NCBI RefSeq assembly: GCF_019925205.1
Contig: NC_083563.1
Span: 11,665,228-11,729,227, forward strand
From: Metopolophium dirhodum
Taxonomy: Eukaryota > Arthropoda > Insecta > Hemiptera > Aphididae
Direction of reading: 5' to 3'
Length of the DNA stretch: 64,000 nucleotides
Position numbers and translations under genes: made by a program
The notes under the pieces: generated by a model
The model's database searches: none
What the model was told of the DNA's origin: nothing
Seen by the model: the letters and a program-made list of their open reading frames with translations, nothing else
Shown here: one piece after another, positions 10,969 through 22,122 of the stretch
Layout of the letters: every line of letters starts with the position of its first letter
How positions within the stretch are numbered: position 1 is the stretch's first letter

Positions 10969-11762
10969 GCAATTATGATAATATTGTGATATTGCATGGT
11001 CTGTTGAACGGGAACTATATAAAAGTACAATAACGTTGGGAGCGGACTAGCGGTTATACTGTTGCCTGTTGGTGTTAATGGTGTATATATTACCTATTAT
11101 ACCTATGTATATAATATTATGAGGAGTGAGGACGTTAAAACAAAAAAAAGAACCTACAAATAAAAATTGATTGTGAAATCGTTTCGGTGGTTAAAACAAT
11201 CTTAATTTAAACACATTGTACATAGAACCGCCGCTTACTAAAACAAGCTTGTAAATATAAGTGTGGCTGTGTGGGTAGGTGCGTACAACTCTCTGAGGGG
11301 AATTTTTTTTTAAGCGTTTATGAACCATAGACATAATAAACTAGTTATTACGTATTTATGTCTATAATAGGAACTCACTAAATTTACGATGATACATGTG
11401 TGACTACTGACTGCAGGTGATTAAGGCCTTTTACACCGTGGTTAGAATTTTCATTGACCGATAGACGTAAACCAATATTTTATAATTATTTTTAAATCTC
11501 AGATGGTTATTTTAGACACTTAGTTGATATCAGATCACCAAAAAATGTTATAAGTACCTACATTTTAAGGGTTTTACTACGATTGTCACGCCCACGTGAA
11601 AAAGGCGTACCTATGTATAACTACGATTTTTTGTTTGCAATAGGTAGGTACATCATTACGGAGTTGTCGAGAATCGAGAGAGTGTGTTGCCACGTATACA
11701 CATATATATACACTGATATACATATTATAAATTTATTATTTATTATTATTTTTTTCAAAAGC

Positions 11763-12560
11763 ACAGGGAAAAACAAAACAAAAATTAAGGAAAAACGGTA
11801 TTTTTGGTGTAACGTTAAAAAAAATAACTGTAATTACATGAAATGTTTACTAAATGTTTATATTAGCATTTTCTATACACGATAATGTATTGTTTTGAGT
11901 GATTTACGGAATTTTCAGTTTCCAATTTTTAGTTTTTAAAATTGCCATTGGGTCAAAAAGCTTGGACATTTAATATAAGGCTCCTAATACCTATATTGTT
12001 ACAATAACGGTTGAAAAATATTTTTAAAAAAATTCACAATTTTTTTTTATGAGCATTTAAAGTTCGGATTTTGACAAAATGACAAAGTACGTACCTGCAA
12101 ATAACGAAAATGTGCCAATTATCTCAAGTTAGAAATTCATAAAAATTTTTCTTTTTAATCGAAGATTTGAAAATTTAGTTCAAGAATTCAAGATTCCTCA
12201 TAAGTTATTATCTACTTTTATCAAAGAAAAAATGTTTACCTGAAAGTCAAATTACATTTTTATGAATGTTTAAAGTTCAAATTTTTACAAGATTGGAAAC
12301 TTCACTCGATTTCTCATGTAGCAATTTTCTTATTTTGCTGTAATTCAAAAACAAATCACAGTAGATACTTGACAACCATATGTTTACTTTATCAATTCCT
12401 TTATCCTACTTGATAAAATTTTCAAAATATTTTGACTAATTTTGAGCTTTTTACGGACATTCTCAATTTTAAGTTTTTTTTTCTATAAATGTCAATAAAA
12501 TGTTATTTGTTGTGTCAAAAAGCGTGAAAATACAACGCTCCTGATATTCTGATATAAATC
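11763..12560 (+). repeat. R1 interspersed repeat, diverged copy
   Basis: It shares with the 60.7-kb copy, in order: AAAATTAAGGAAAAACGG, TTGGTGTAAC, ATGTTTATATTAGCATTTTC, TCAGTTTCCAATTTTTAG, AAGGCTCCTAATA, AATTCATAAAAATTTTTCTT and CTCATAAGTT. The copy covers most of one monomer with substitutions and small deletions. The open frame at 11583-11885 overlaps its start and is not a gene. Confidence 0.65.
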
Positions 12561-13505
12561 AGATTTTGAATACTTTCATGAATAAAAAAGGTCGAGCATT
12601 CTTAAAAAACACCTTGTATATATTGGTGGGCAGGTAGGAATAAGCAGTAAGCACTTAGGATAATAATATACGTTATACATGATGATACATAATACATTTG
12701 TAGAATATCTATATTATAACTTATATAGGTAGGTTGCATATACTACCTATACAGCATTACAGTATACATGTTAAACAGTTAGATCTATTGTGAATGTTCT
12801 AGACTATACTCTATAGTCACCCTAAATGTATAATATAAGTACGTGTTATATACTTATATATAATATAATATATAGTTTAATGTAATGAATAATGATATGT
12901 CTGTATTGAAACGGACGTGCATTAAATCGGGACTTCGCTGTGATAAACATATTTTTGAAGACCATTTAAAAACGGAAAATTGCACGTGACTAACCGCTCC
13001 CCCCTACCTCTTAATCTACGTAGGTACCTACCTATATAAAATATTATACCTATTGTATAGATATTAGGTATAGGTATAGGCAAATTGACTGGATTCAATT
13101 TATACGCGCAACAGGTTTTTTTTCTTTTCATTTAGGATGCGCTGTTAAATTGACTTCGTGCATATCATTTTATCCCGTGATCCTATAGGTAGTATATATG
13201 TATATATTATTCCTCCGTCATAATACGCAACGTTCCAGTGAAACTTGGAAAATGCGTTAACTCACTTTCTCCGTATAATAATACCTACCTATAATAAAAT
13301 ACGATATGTTTAGAGTGCCATTTCGCGTGTGTATAATACTATAATCACAACGCACGGCGGGTCATCATGACCTATACGCGAGTATCTTTATGTTTATTTT
13401 ATACGTTGTTCGAAACGTTCTATTCGTTTGTGACTCCGAGTGAAACGAGAACAGAAAATACTGCGAGTACGTTGAAATACATCTATAAGCATTAAGAAAT
13501 CTTAC
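12561..13505. other. Intergenic DNA rich in TAGGTA/TACCTA words
   Basis: No gene is visible. The stretch is notable for dense TAGGTA and TACCTA hexamers (for example 13018-13080), a composition feature that recurs across the window's non-coding DNA. The frame at 12922-13131 has no recognisable content. Confidence 0.45.
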
Positions 13506-13619
13506 CGCAGTTTTTCTGTCATATCTCGACCATAATTTCGAGTGCGTACCAAGCTCAAAACTCCTCTTTTCCAATTCAATTTTTAAGTCTTCTGCTTGGC
13601 GTTTCAGTGGCCTTCCCAA
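13506..13619 (-). other. Exon-like coding fragment, unrecognised
   Basis: On the minus strand an open frame reads LGRPLKRQAEDLKIELEKRS then FELGTHSKLWSRYDRKTA and stops exactly at a good donor (GCG|GTAAGA, GT at 13505-13504). The composition is protein-like (charged, helix-forming) and unlike chance frames in AT-rich DNA. The GRPLK...L phrase recalls GRPxKxFxELSxRSKRRKT proteins that occur in many copies in arthropod genomes. No partner exons were found, so it may be a transposon-derived or decayed exon. Function unknown. Confidence 0.35.
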
Positions 13620-15535
13620 GTACCTATAGGTACCTAAAGTCTAATGGGGATACAATAACGACAAATAGTACAAGAATTATTATAATTTACTTTCAAATAA
13701 ATATGTTTTGTATAGTATTTTTCCTATATAGGTACTAATTAATACACAACTTATTACAATTTATAAATTTATCTTAAGTATGCCTAACATGAGCTTATCC
13801 GGGTCATTTTAATTTATGCCTCCCTCCTCTGCCCTGAATCATTAATAAATATGATTTAGCGCTCAGTTAAACTTTTTTTTTCACCCACAAAACACAAACA
13901 ACTTAATTTTATTCTTAAAAAATCAGAATTGTATAATTTAATTTAAAAAAAATAATAATGTAAATAACACCTAATCTAATACAAAACCATTGTACTAATG
14001 ACCTAGATGTCGATGTATTTAATGATCAATAAAAAAAAAAAACTTTTTTTCAGTGTAAGCTTATATTTTAGTCTTATCCAGAGATTTCCTCTTTCCAAAA
14101 TCCAAAGGCCAAGAAGTCAGGACAAAAGAAGCTGATTCAAAAGTTAAAATTTGTATTATGTAGGTACAAAATAAGCCTCCACAAGCACAATCTCTAAAAT
14201 ATTTCAAATTTGGGAGACCCGAGACTAAGCCCTATATTATAGGTACTATTTATATTGCCATTAGTGTTCGCATGTCTCATAACAAAATACAAACAACGTG
14301 TGAAAAATATCATATTTTATTTATTTATGACTGTAACTGTAACATACATATTATAATATGCGATTGCCTATACGACTATACATACACGACCTAAGTCAAT
14401 TAACATATTATAAAAATTATATTAATAATTATTATTTACCTATTATAGGTATACACATACATACCCTACGGATAATAATTATTAACAGTTTACACTGTAT
14501 ACGGTATACCGTTGGCATACTAATACTCAAACGTATTTTTGTATACAATTATGAATATTATAAGTACATGTACTAATTGTATACTATACATATTTTCTAT
14601 TATATTTAGGTATATGTTTATACAAAAATTAAATAAGTGTAAACCTATTTTTGGACAAACATTCTCACCCATTCGTACCTATAGTATATGGATTACCTAT
14701 AATACTTATTTTTATAGTACTTACTTACAAGAAAAAGTGCCGTTTGTAGTAGTTTTAAGAAAACAGATTTTCTCTGATTTTTGTAAAAAAAAATATTGAA
14801 TTTTTTCTACGAAGGTAGGTAATATCTAAAAACATTAACTCGATTTTGATAATATTACGCGACGTTTCGTATGACGAACACTGTGTACGATATGAAATAA
14901 TATACAAGCACGTTCCTTACCTATATATTATAATCTTGACGTGCATATACGGATTACAGATTTCGTGTCCCACGGAGATGTCTTATACATGGAGCGACCG
15001 CTGGATTATGTAAAGTATGTAAGCACATCCATTTGGCATTCCTTATACAATATAAGTGAATTTTCGTGGAACACTCTAGGTATAGCACTCTGGCACTTAA
15101 CACCTGACCATATATAATTAGTATTTACACACACACAGATATTGAACTATTGCCGAGTTGCATAAAAAATAAATAAATATTCTCAAGGATCAAGATCACC
15201 AAAGTTTGATGAACCTATCGTGGGCCACTAAATTATGTTTAATGGACCAATACTTACCTACTGTTATACGATAACATAGCTGATATTATTATTGATTCAT
15301 TAATTAATATTTAGTGATTTTTTATACAACCTGGCCGAATATGTGCAGCGTGCATTTACGCGTATTATATATTATATAATATAAGGCCTCTGCAGGCGTT
15401 TGATTCGACCGAACGAATAAAATGAGAAAATAAAATAATAAATTAATAAATTAAATGGACTAGTCGATATTTACACAATAGTAAAAAAAAAATAAAAAGC
15501 ACGTAAAAAAAAAATAAATAAATAATACAGGGTTT
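13620..15535. other. Intergenic AT-rich DNA
   Basis: I see no supported gene in these 1.9 kb. Frames at 14358-14576 and 14539-14799 are Tyr/Ile-rich and follow from AT composition. Confidence 0.45.
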
Positions 15536-16150
15536 TTAAACGATGGGCTGCGTAAACGTCGGTGGTGGCGTCGGTCGTCGTCGCAACGAAGAAGCGATGG
15601 CTGTATTCGTTGTCCTGCGGCGGCGGTGGTCTGTGTGTCTCGACGACGCGTGCAGGTGCTGCGGTGGTTGTTGCTCACTCTGTCCGGCGTGGTGACTTTG
15701 GACACCGTCATCTTCGTTGTGTTCGTGGTGTGGATGATTGCTGTCTTCTTGGCGATGATGGTGATGATGTTGGTTCTGGTGGTCGTGATAACCGTGATTG
15801 ACGTACTTGACCTTGGGCCGCGGACCGAACACTATGTTCCGGACGGTCATGAAAATGGCCGCGTTCAGGGCCATGTTGTTGATCATCAGCGCCGACATGA
15901 CCATCATCTTGAGGTTGGCCAGAACGATCGGCGCGAATCCCAGCGCGATCAACTGCGGTATCAGCATGTACGGGTTCAACATCATCTTCTTGAAGTGTCC
16001 ACGACCTTCAGCCGGCACGGTGGCCTCCGTCGTCTGCAGCGCGGCCGCATCGGGTCCAGCCGGATCGCACTCGGCGACGGAGACGACCAATACGAGCGCG
16101 AACCCGAGAACCGACGCTAGCGAACCCGGAACCGATCGCGGAGCGTTCAT
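15536..16150 (-). CDS. Secreted Osiris/DUF1676-like protein with His-rich tail
   Basis: A single-exon minus-strand ORF of 204 residues lies in a GC-rich island that stands out from its surroundings. Residues 1-28 form a signal peptide (hydrophobic core LASVLGFALVLVVSVAEC). Residues 54-108 are a long hydrophobic, Met-rich block: FKKMMLNPYMLIPQLIALGF, then APIVLANLKMMVMSALMINN, then MALNAAIFMTVRNIVF. Such blocks are typical of the insect-specific Osiris/DUF1676 proteins made by cuticle-secreting epidermis, although the Osiris AQxLAY motif and N-terminal cysteine pair are not present. Residues 119-174 are His-rich (HHHHH at 128-132 and many HH pairs) and could bind metal or respond to pH. The end is basic and Pro-rich. 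The ATG at 16148-16150 is the first in frame after a long GC-rich leader. Overlapping frames on both strands are composition shadows. It is a real gene with good confidence; the family name is tentative. Confidence 0.7.
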   Translation of the reverse strand: MNAPRSVPGSLASVLGFALVLVVSVAECDPAGPDAAALQTTEATVPAEGRGHFKKMMLNPYMLIPQLIALGFAPIVLANLKMMVMSALMINNMALNAAIFMTVRNIVFGPRPKVKYVNHGYHDHQNQHHHHHRQEDSNHPHHEHNEDDGVQSHHAGQSEQQPPQHLHASSRHTDHRRRRTTNTAIASSLRRRPTPPPTFTQPIV

Positions 16151-16480
16151 CGTACGCGTGGTGGCTTCTAAAAAGACACTGACCAGCGGTGGCAGTGGCG
16201 ATAGCGACAGCGTCGTCGACGGCGTTCACGACCACGATACTATAATAATAGTGCGTCGATCCGTCTGGACGCCGCGAGCGGTAGTCGGTTTTCGCGAACA
16301 CCAGTTACCAGGTTGTAGAGAGGAGGCGTGATGCATTCCACGCGCGGGACCCGTCGCCAATTGACCCACAAAACCGTTGACCGGTTTACGTACTCGTCGT
16401 CACGATAACGAGGGCACACCGCAACACATTATGACGATGAGCATATATGATTATAAATTATAATATTATACTATTTTCGA
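16151..16480 (-). promoter_or_regulatory. 5' leader and promoter region of the His-rich secreted protein gene
   Basis: The DNA just upstream of the start codon (to about 16440) stays GC-rich with many CG dinucleotides and then changes abruptly to AT-rich sequence. This fits a 5' UTR plus core promoter. A TATAATC word lies at about 16450-16456 on the minus strand, but I cannot assign a TSS. Confidence 0.35.
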
Positions 16481-17316
16481 GAAGTATTCTCGGCTAGACC
16501 GGTTTTTTCTAAAAAAAATTTTCGAACGTCCGTCGTTGCTTTTTCGGAAACGTGTGAAAGTCTTGTCGTCTGTATTATAATACCTACTAAATATAATTAA
16601 ATAAAGTTTTTTTGTACATAATACGCATATACATATAAAAGATTATTTTCAGTTTACTAATTCTAACTACCGAGGTATAGAAGTCCAGAAATATTTTTTA
16701 AAAAGCATTTTGGTCCTCGCGGAAAACTAATAATAGCTTAAAAAACAATTTTTCTACACTTGTGCCACACCGAGTTGCATGAACAATCACTTAACATTTA
16801 TTGAATAAGTAGTGATAATGGTCCCTTAAACATGATTTAGTGGCCCACGATAAGCCCATTAAATTTTATTGAACTATTAAATTAATAAATTTAGTTTTAA
16901 GTTTTAACAGCTTAAATAACTATTATTTTAATTGATATTTTCTATTTTTAATCATAGCAAATATACATCCACTGGATTGTTGAAGTAACATTTTTTCCAT
17001 CCTTTTTTTTCACCAGATAGGTTAATAGGTATAGGGTATAGGTAGTCGTGAATTACAGTCATTTAAGCGTTCATTACCTTTAGTGAACCTGAGATAAAAC
17101 TTCACTCTTCGAGCGAGGAAAAGATGCTTTCATTACATGCAGTACTAAATGAAAGAATGTTGAAAATTTTCAACATTTTTATAAAATATTCACAAACTTA
17201 TTAGGCAAACATGGATTTATTGATTACTCCATATATTTATTTATTAGGAAAAAAGGTAGATATTAATATTATACTATTCTACATATACCACTACTTTGTT
17301 GTTTTAGTATATGCTA
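16481..17316. other. Intergenic DNA
   Basis: I see nothing that can be supported as gene or element between the secreted-protein promoter and the hAT MITE at 17325. Confidence 0.45.
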
Positions 17317-17324
17317 CTTACCGG

Positions 17325-17825
17325 CAGTGTTCGGATATCGGATTAGATAGGTAAGTACTTTTTTATCTAGATAAAGATAAAAAAAATGCAACTCAAATGT
17401 ATCTAGATATGTATAAATGATAACTTAACTCATATCGACATATTTATCTAGATAAAGATAAAGATAAATACAGATAAGATTTTTTATCTAGATAAAAAAA
17501 GATACAATTATTTTTTAAATGGTTTTAAATTTAGGTATATTTTAGTTGGGCACTAGGAACATTATAATAATAATGATATAAATAAAAATAATTACATTAT
17601 TTATGAACCATAAACTTTGTTTGAGAATCTGTATAAATATTTAAAAATGTGTTTGTACAATTTCGAGATTTTTATAAATAAAAAATGTATCTAGATGAAT
17701 TTATTTAGATTAGTAAAAAAATTATCTAAGATGAACGTTTAGTTACCGTGTAACTATTTATCTAGATAAGATAAAAGATGAACAAATAATTATCTAGATA
17801 TTCATCTAGATAAGTCCGAATACTG
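17325..17825. mobile_element. hAT-type MITE built of TATCTAGATA sub-repeats
   Basis: The ends are CAGTGTTCGGA (17325-17335) and TCCGAATACTG (17815-17825), an 11-bp inverted repeat with one mismatch. The 8-bp duplication CTTACCGG is perfect on both sides (17317-17324 and 17826-17833). The interior holds repeated copies of the palindrome TATCTAGATA or TTATCTAGATAA and of GATAAAGATAAA on both flanks, with about 170 bases of AT-rich non-repeat DNA between. There is no coding capacity. Confidence 0.88.
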
Positions 17826-17833
17826 CTTACCGG

Positions 17834-20009
17834 TAAATTGTTATTTGTTACCTTTCAGAAAATATGACGTATTGACATACCTGCCATATTCTTATAAATG
17901 TTATATATTTTTTTCATTTTATTACGGGAAATGTCTTTATGTCGGGCTTGAGTCATTACGATTTACAAAAACAACATTAATAACGGTCTATAACACTGTA
18001 ATAGGTACCCAATATGATAACTGGTAAATATCCACCAAGCCAACAATAATTTACTTATTTTGTGATTACGTAGGAACAACATGCCATTTTAAAATACTTA
18101 ATAATGATATGATTATCAGCAATACATTATTAAATAAATTTTAGTTTAATAAATTGTAATTAATTAGTATAGGCAGGAATGAATGATACATCGTTCCTGG
18201 TAGATGAATACACGAGTACAGTTATTGGTAGATAGTATTTTACGGTAGGGCAGTGTTAGGGTAGTATCATGTTGATGCTACATGAGTACACGAAAAAAAG
18301 TTGCATTTATACCGCCAGCCACAATTTCACCTATTTGAAGTTAGGTAATAGTGACTCAATGTTGAGATAGGTACTATTTTTCATACCAAGTAAATGCTGT
18401 GCTAAGTGTTAACTATAGTCGAACTATGATTTATTAACAGATCATGAAGCTAAAAAAATGTATCGATTGCACTTTATTAGTTTGGAATCATCGTTTATAA
18501 CAGTAGTTTTTAAACTGACAATTCAAAATTTTGAAAAAGTAATTCATAAAAAATGTACTTGTATTATTATTTATATTTTATAGTATTATATTGATTATTA
18601 TATACTTAGATATTAATACTTCGAATTTAGATGATCGGTATGGTGCCTAATATATTATTTTGTAGATGTAAAACTATTATTAGCATTGGACAAATATGGA
18701 TCCACTCGTAAACCGGTAAACCCCCACTTGTAAATCATTATTGCAATCAACTAATTTTTATTTTTTAGTTCCATAGTTCCATACTAATTATATATTCATT
18801 GAAATAAAAAAGGCGAATAACCGATTAGGTAAAAAATAAAAAGTCATCGATTTTTTTTTTATAGTTTATCCTAACATTTATAGATAAAAGTTTGTAAAAT
18901 GAAGATAAAATTAAAAATTACCTTTCAGGTATGATAGCATACAAATAAAAAAAAAAAAATATGCAAGCTATTCGTCCACGATCTAAATCAGAAAAATTAA
19001 TCATGAGTAAACGTAATTTTTTCCGCTGATTAAACATATTGTTTGGAGTAGCTAATTTTTAAAACCATTGTTGTATGACCACTTATTAATTATTTTGTCG
19101 AGGTTTAAATGTTCACTGTGAATACTAAATACCTACAATAAAAAGATAATTTTAATTAATAACTATTAATTAACTAGGTACTTTGTAATTATAATAATGA
19201 TTAATATTATCTGTAAGATGTTCTATATGTTTCAAATTGCTTACAAATTCTTGTTTCTTATCTAATGGTGTGGGTTATGTGGTTTTTAGTTTTTACTATG
19301 AAGGTAGTATAATGATTTAGACACCGTTACTATGTTAAAAAGGTGATGCAAGTCAATAATTTATACAATTCAGCACTGAAATATATTATAATTTATAATA
19401 ATAGATGTGAGATCGGTAAATATATGTAAATATTGTACTAACTATTTTTACCGATACAATTGCATTATAATTATCTCAATTATAAATATAGTAGGTACCA
19501 AAATTACACCACTATTTTATTTAGGGAGAGTTCCCCCTTAGCCTCCCAAGTCCCAGATTACGTCCATGTATACCAAAATATACTTAACCATGGAATACAC
19601 TTAAACTTTTTAATAGTTTTTTGGTATTATCATATTATGTTATGTAATGATGAATCCTATGTATTATAAAGATAGATATAGTAGGTACTATTATAGTAGC
19701 ATAACAGGGCCTAGAATAGATGACAAAATAGAAATTCACGGGTAGAACGATTAAAGACGAAGTCACTGACTTATTGTTAATAGATTGTACTTGAACGTTA
19801 TAATAATAAATTATATTATGCTGCAGTACTGCAGACGCCAGACGCTGTGTAGTATACCTATGAGCTATAAATTATGTATTGCCGCATTTGATAACGTTCA
19901 GATTTTCCGACAAAATGCTTCCTAGTTCTTACTTCTTAAGACTAAATCTGTGCAGTTGCCTGTTTGCTATTAACTCGTTACCGATCTATTATAATCATAA
20001 TAGGTATTT
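17834..20009. other. Intergenic AT-rich DNA
   Basis: No supported gene is visible. Frames at 17845-18027 and 19460-19669 have no recognisable motif or codon signal. Confidence 0.45.
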
Positions 20010-20275
20010 ATAATACATTTTAGAATTGGTAATCTAACATTTGAAAAATATTAAAAATCCTTAGTCACAGTTTTTATTTATAAGCAATTAAAGTTCAAAT
20101 ATTGACAAAATACGGAAAAATCGTGAAAATTAGCAAATTATTTTGAGTTGAGAATTCATAAAAATTATTCTTTTTAAATCTAAGATTTGAAAATGTAATA
20201 CAAGATTCCTCATAAGTTTGTCTACCTTTATCAAAAAAAAAAAATGTCTACAAGCAAAGTTTTATACTTTTGGAT
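20010..20275 (+). repeat. R1 interspersed repeat, partial copy
   Basis: It corresponds to the middle of the 60.7-kb copy: AAAAATCCTTAGTCACA, TTTTTATTTATAAGC, AATTAGCAAATTATTTTGAG, TTGAGAATTCATAAAAATT, TCATAAGTTTGTCTACC and AAAATGTCTACAA are all present in order. Both ends are missing. Confidence 0.7.
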
Positions 20276-21774
20276 TTAAAACGCGATGTTTATGTGTACC
20301 TACCTACTCAAAAAAGTCAGATTTATAAGCTGCAACTAGTTTAGCTAAGATTATTTAATTAATTATATTAATCACAATAGTAAAATTGTTAAACAATGTT
20401 TGTTCAAAGTACTTAAACTAAACTTGGATTCTCATATGAACTCATGTAACGCTACTAGATACGCTACTGGTTTATATAGAGTATATAAGCAATAAGTTGT
20501 ATACCTACCATGTACGTATTTATTAATGCTAATACAATTATAAAATAGCTTTTATTTACTCGCTGCAGTATAAAATAAGTAGGTTGATTAAAATAAATTA
20601 AAATAAATAATTTCATAAAAAAAAATAATATGGTATCAACGTACAACATGTCAACATACATTTTTTATGAATTGTGAACATTAGATTGTTTTAATGTTTA
20701 CACCAATAAACTTTTCCTTTTCAGCAATTTTGGCTGAACAAAATGTTAGCTAATATAGACTAATTATGATACACGAACATAACAAAAACCAATATAGGTA
20801 TTATAGATTTAATATTAAATATTTATAAGTGTATATTAGTTATACAATTTTTATGATACATTGATATGTGCACTTTTCCAGTCATCGTAAATCCTAATAA
20901 AATATATTATCCTATAAATATCACAGGATTAAATACCTATACCTAGGTACCAACAAATTCGAATATAGTTGTATGGTGATAACTGATAAGTGATAACTAA
21001 TACTTTTATTGGGAACCGTACATTTCATTTTTACCCGAGATCCTATTCCATGGTCTCAAAAACAGAAACTATTTACTTGAATTTATCTACTAGATGTCTA
21101 GATTTATGGCTGGAAAATTCATTGATGGGTTGCATCAATACGAGGTTAAACAAATCCAAGACGGCAGAGTAATGTAATCTGTATTACTCAATCATTAAAA
21201 ATAAAGTATCTATATTTTCTTGGGACGTTCGCCGCCTTTAAATATAATATGTTTACCGTATCCGTGTACGTGAATAACTTATAGTACAAGTCACAAGTGG
21301 TTTATTCTATGGATCGTATTAAGCGCCAGCGGACTAAAGTGAAGGTCGATTTTTAATGCGAGAAATCGGTTCATTTTGAAATGGACTATGGACTCGTCGA
21401 CCGTCGTAATGAGGATCTGGTCATCTGGTATATATAGATACAGCCTAATATAAACACACCTATATGCCTATCAACCGGTATATTCGTGTCCTAAAAACTA
21501 TTACAAGACTCACTACACAACGACCTAATCCATAGGAAATAAGATACGTATAGTATATATATAAATCGAAATTCTTAAATCTTAAAATAAATAGGGCTAG
21601 AATTGATATGCATTTTATTTTATTCTGCAACGAAAGGTGTCATTCTTATATTATTATGTAAGGAAAGTAAATAATATGGAATAATAAAAAAAGCCATTAA
21701 TTTGTCATATGAGAATTAGGATTAAAATAATGCCATAGTTCTAGGTGAAATTACATATAGTAATAAATAATAGA
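20276..21774. other. Intergenic AT-rich DNA
   Basis: I see no supported gene. The frames at 20464-20661 and 20990-21172 lack recognisable features. Confidence 0.45.
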
Positions 21775-21789
21775 CACCAACATAATATT

Positions 21790-22107
21790 TTTTTTTTTTT
21801 TTTTTTTATTGGGTAACCCGCGGCAACATAGGCCATTGGGTGTGGGGAGGGCACTGTAGGTTTTATATTGGGTAGGTTTGGTAGGTTTTATATTGGGTAG
21901 GTTGGTACACGTGTGTGTTGTGTTTGGCAGAATTTCTAATGGGGCACCCGTAGGTTTCTGCCGTGCCCCGGGGTGGGGGGATGGCGGCACTTGTTCTCCG
22001 GACACCGTGACTTGCACGGAGAAAAATGCCGCCCAGTGGTCGAGGATCGAACTCGGACCGGCTGTGCCGAATCCGTCGCGTTAGACCACTCGGCCACCTC
22101 GTCCCCC
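21790..22107 (-). mobile_element. tRNA-Ser-derived SINE with 15-bp target duplication
   Basis: On the minus strand the element begins with a tRNA-like head, GACGAGGTGGCCGAGTGG (A box, as in tRNA-Ser). About 40 bases further is GAGTTCGATCCTCG (B box). A non-tRNA body follows, then an A-rich tail (the T run at 21788-21807 on the plus strand). The flanking direct repeat CACCAACATAATATT (21775-21789 and 22108-22122) is perfect over 15 bp, which shows LINE-mediated insertion. The body contains a local direct repeat of GGTTTTATATTGGGTAGG (21859-21876 and 21884-21901). It has no anticodon stem of a working tRNA. The perfect duplication suggests a fairly recent insertion. Confidence 0.93.
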
Positions 22108-22122
22108 CACCAACATAATATT

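Noticed and set aside
15626..16331. Two long plus-strand frames opposite the His-rich secreted protein gene
   Set aside because: They arise because GC-rich coding DNA has few stops on either strand; the minus frame has a signal peptide and coherent domains, these do not.
22023..22107. tRNA-Ser-like sequence
   Set aside because: The acceptor stem and anticodon arm do not complete a tRNA, and the segment is the head of a SINE with tail and duplication.
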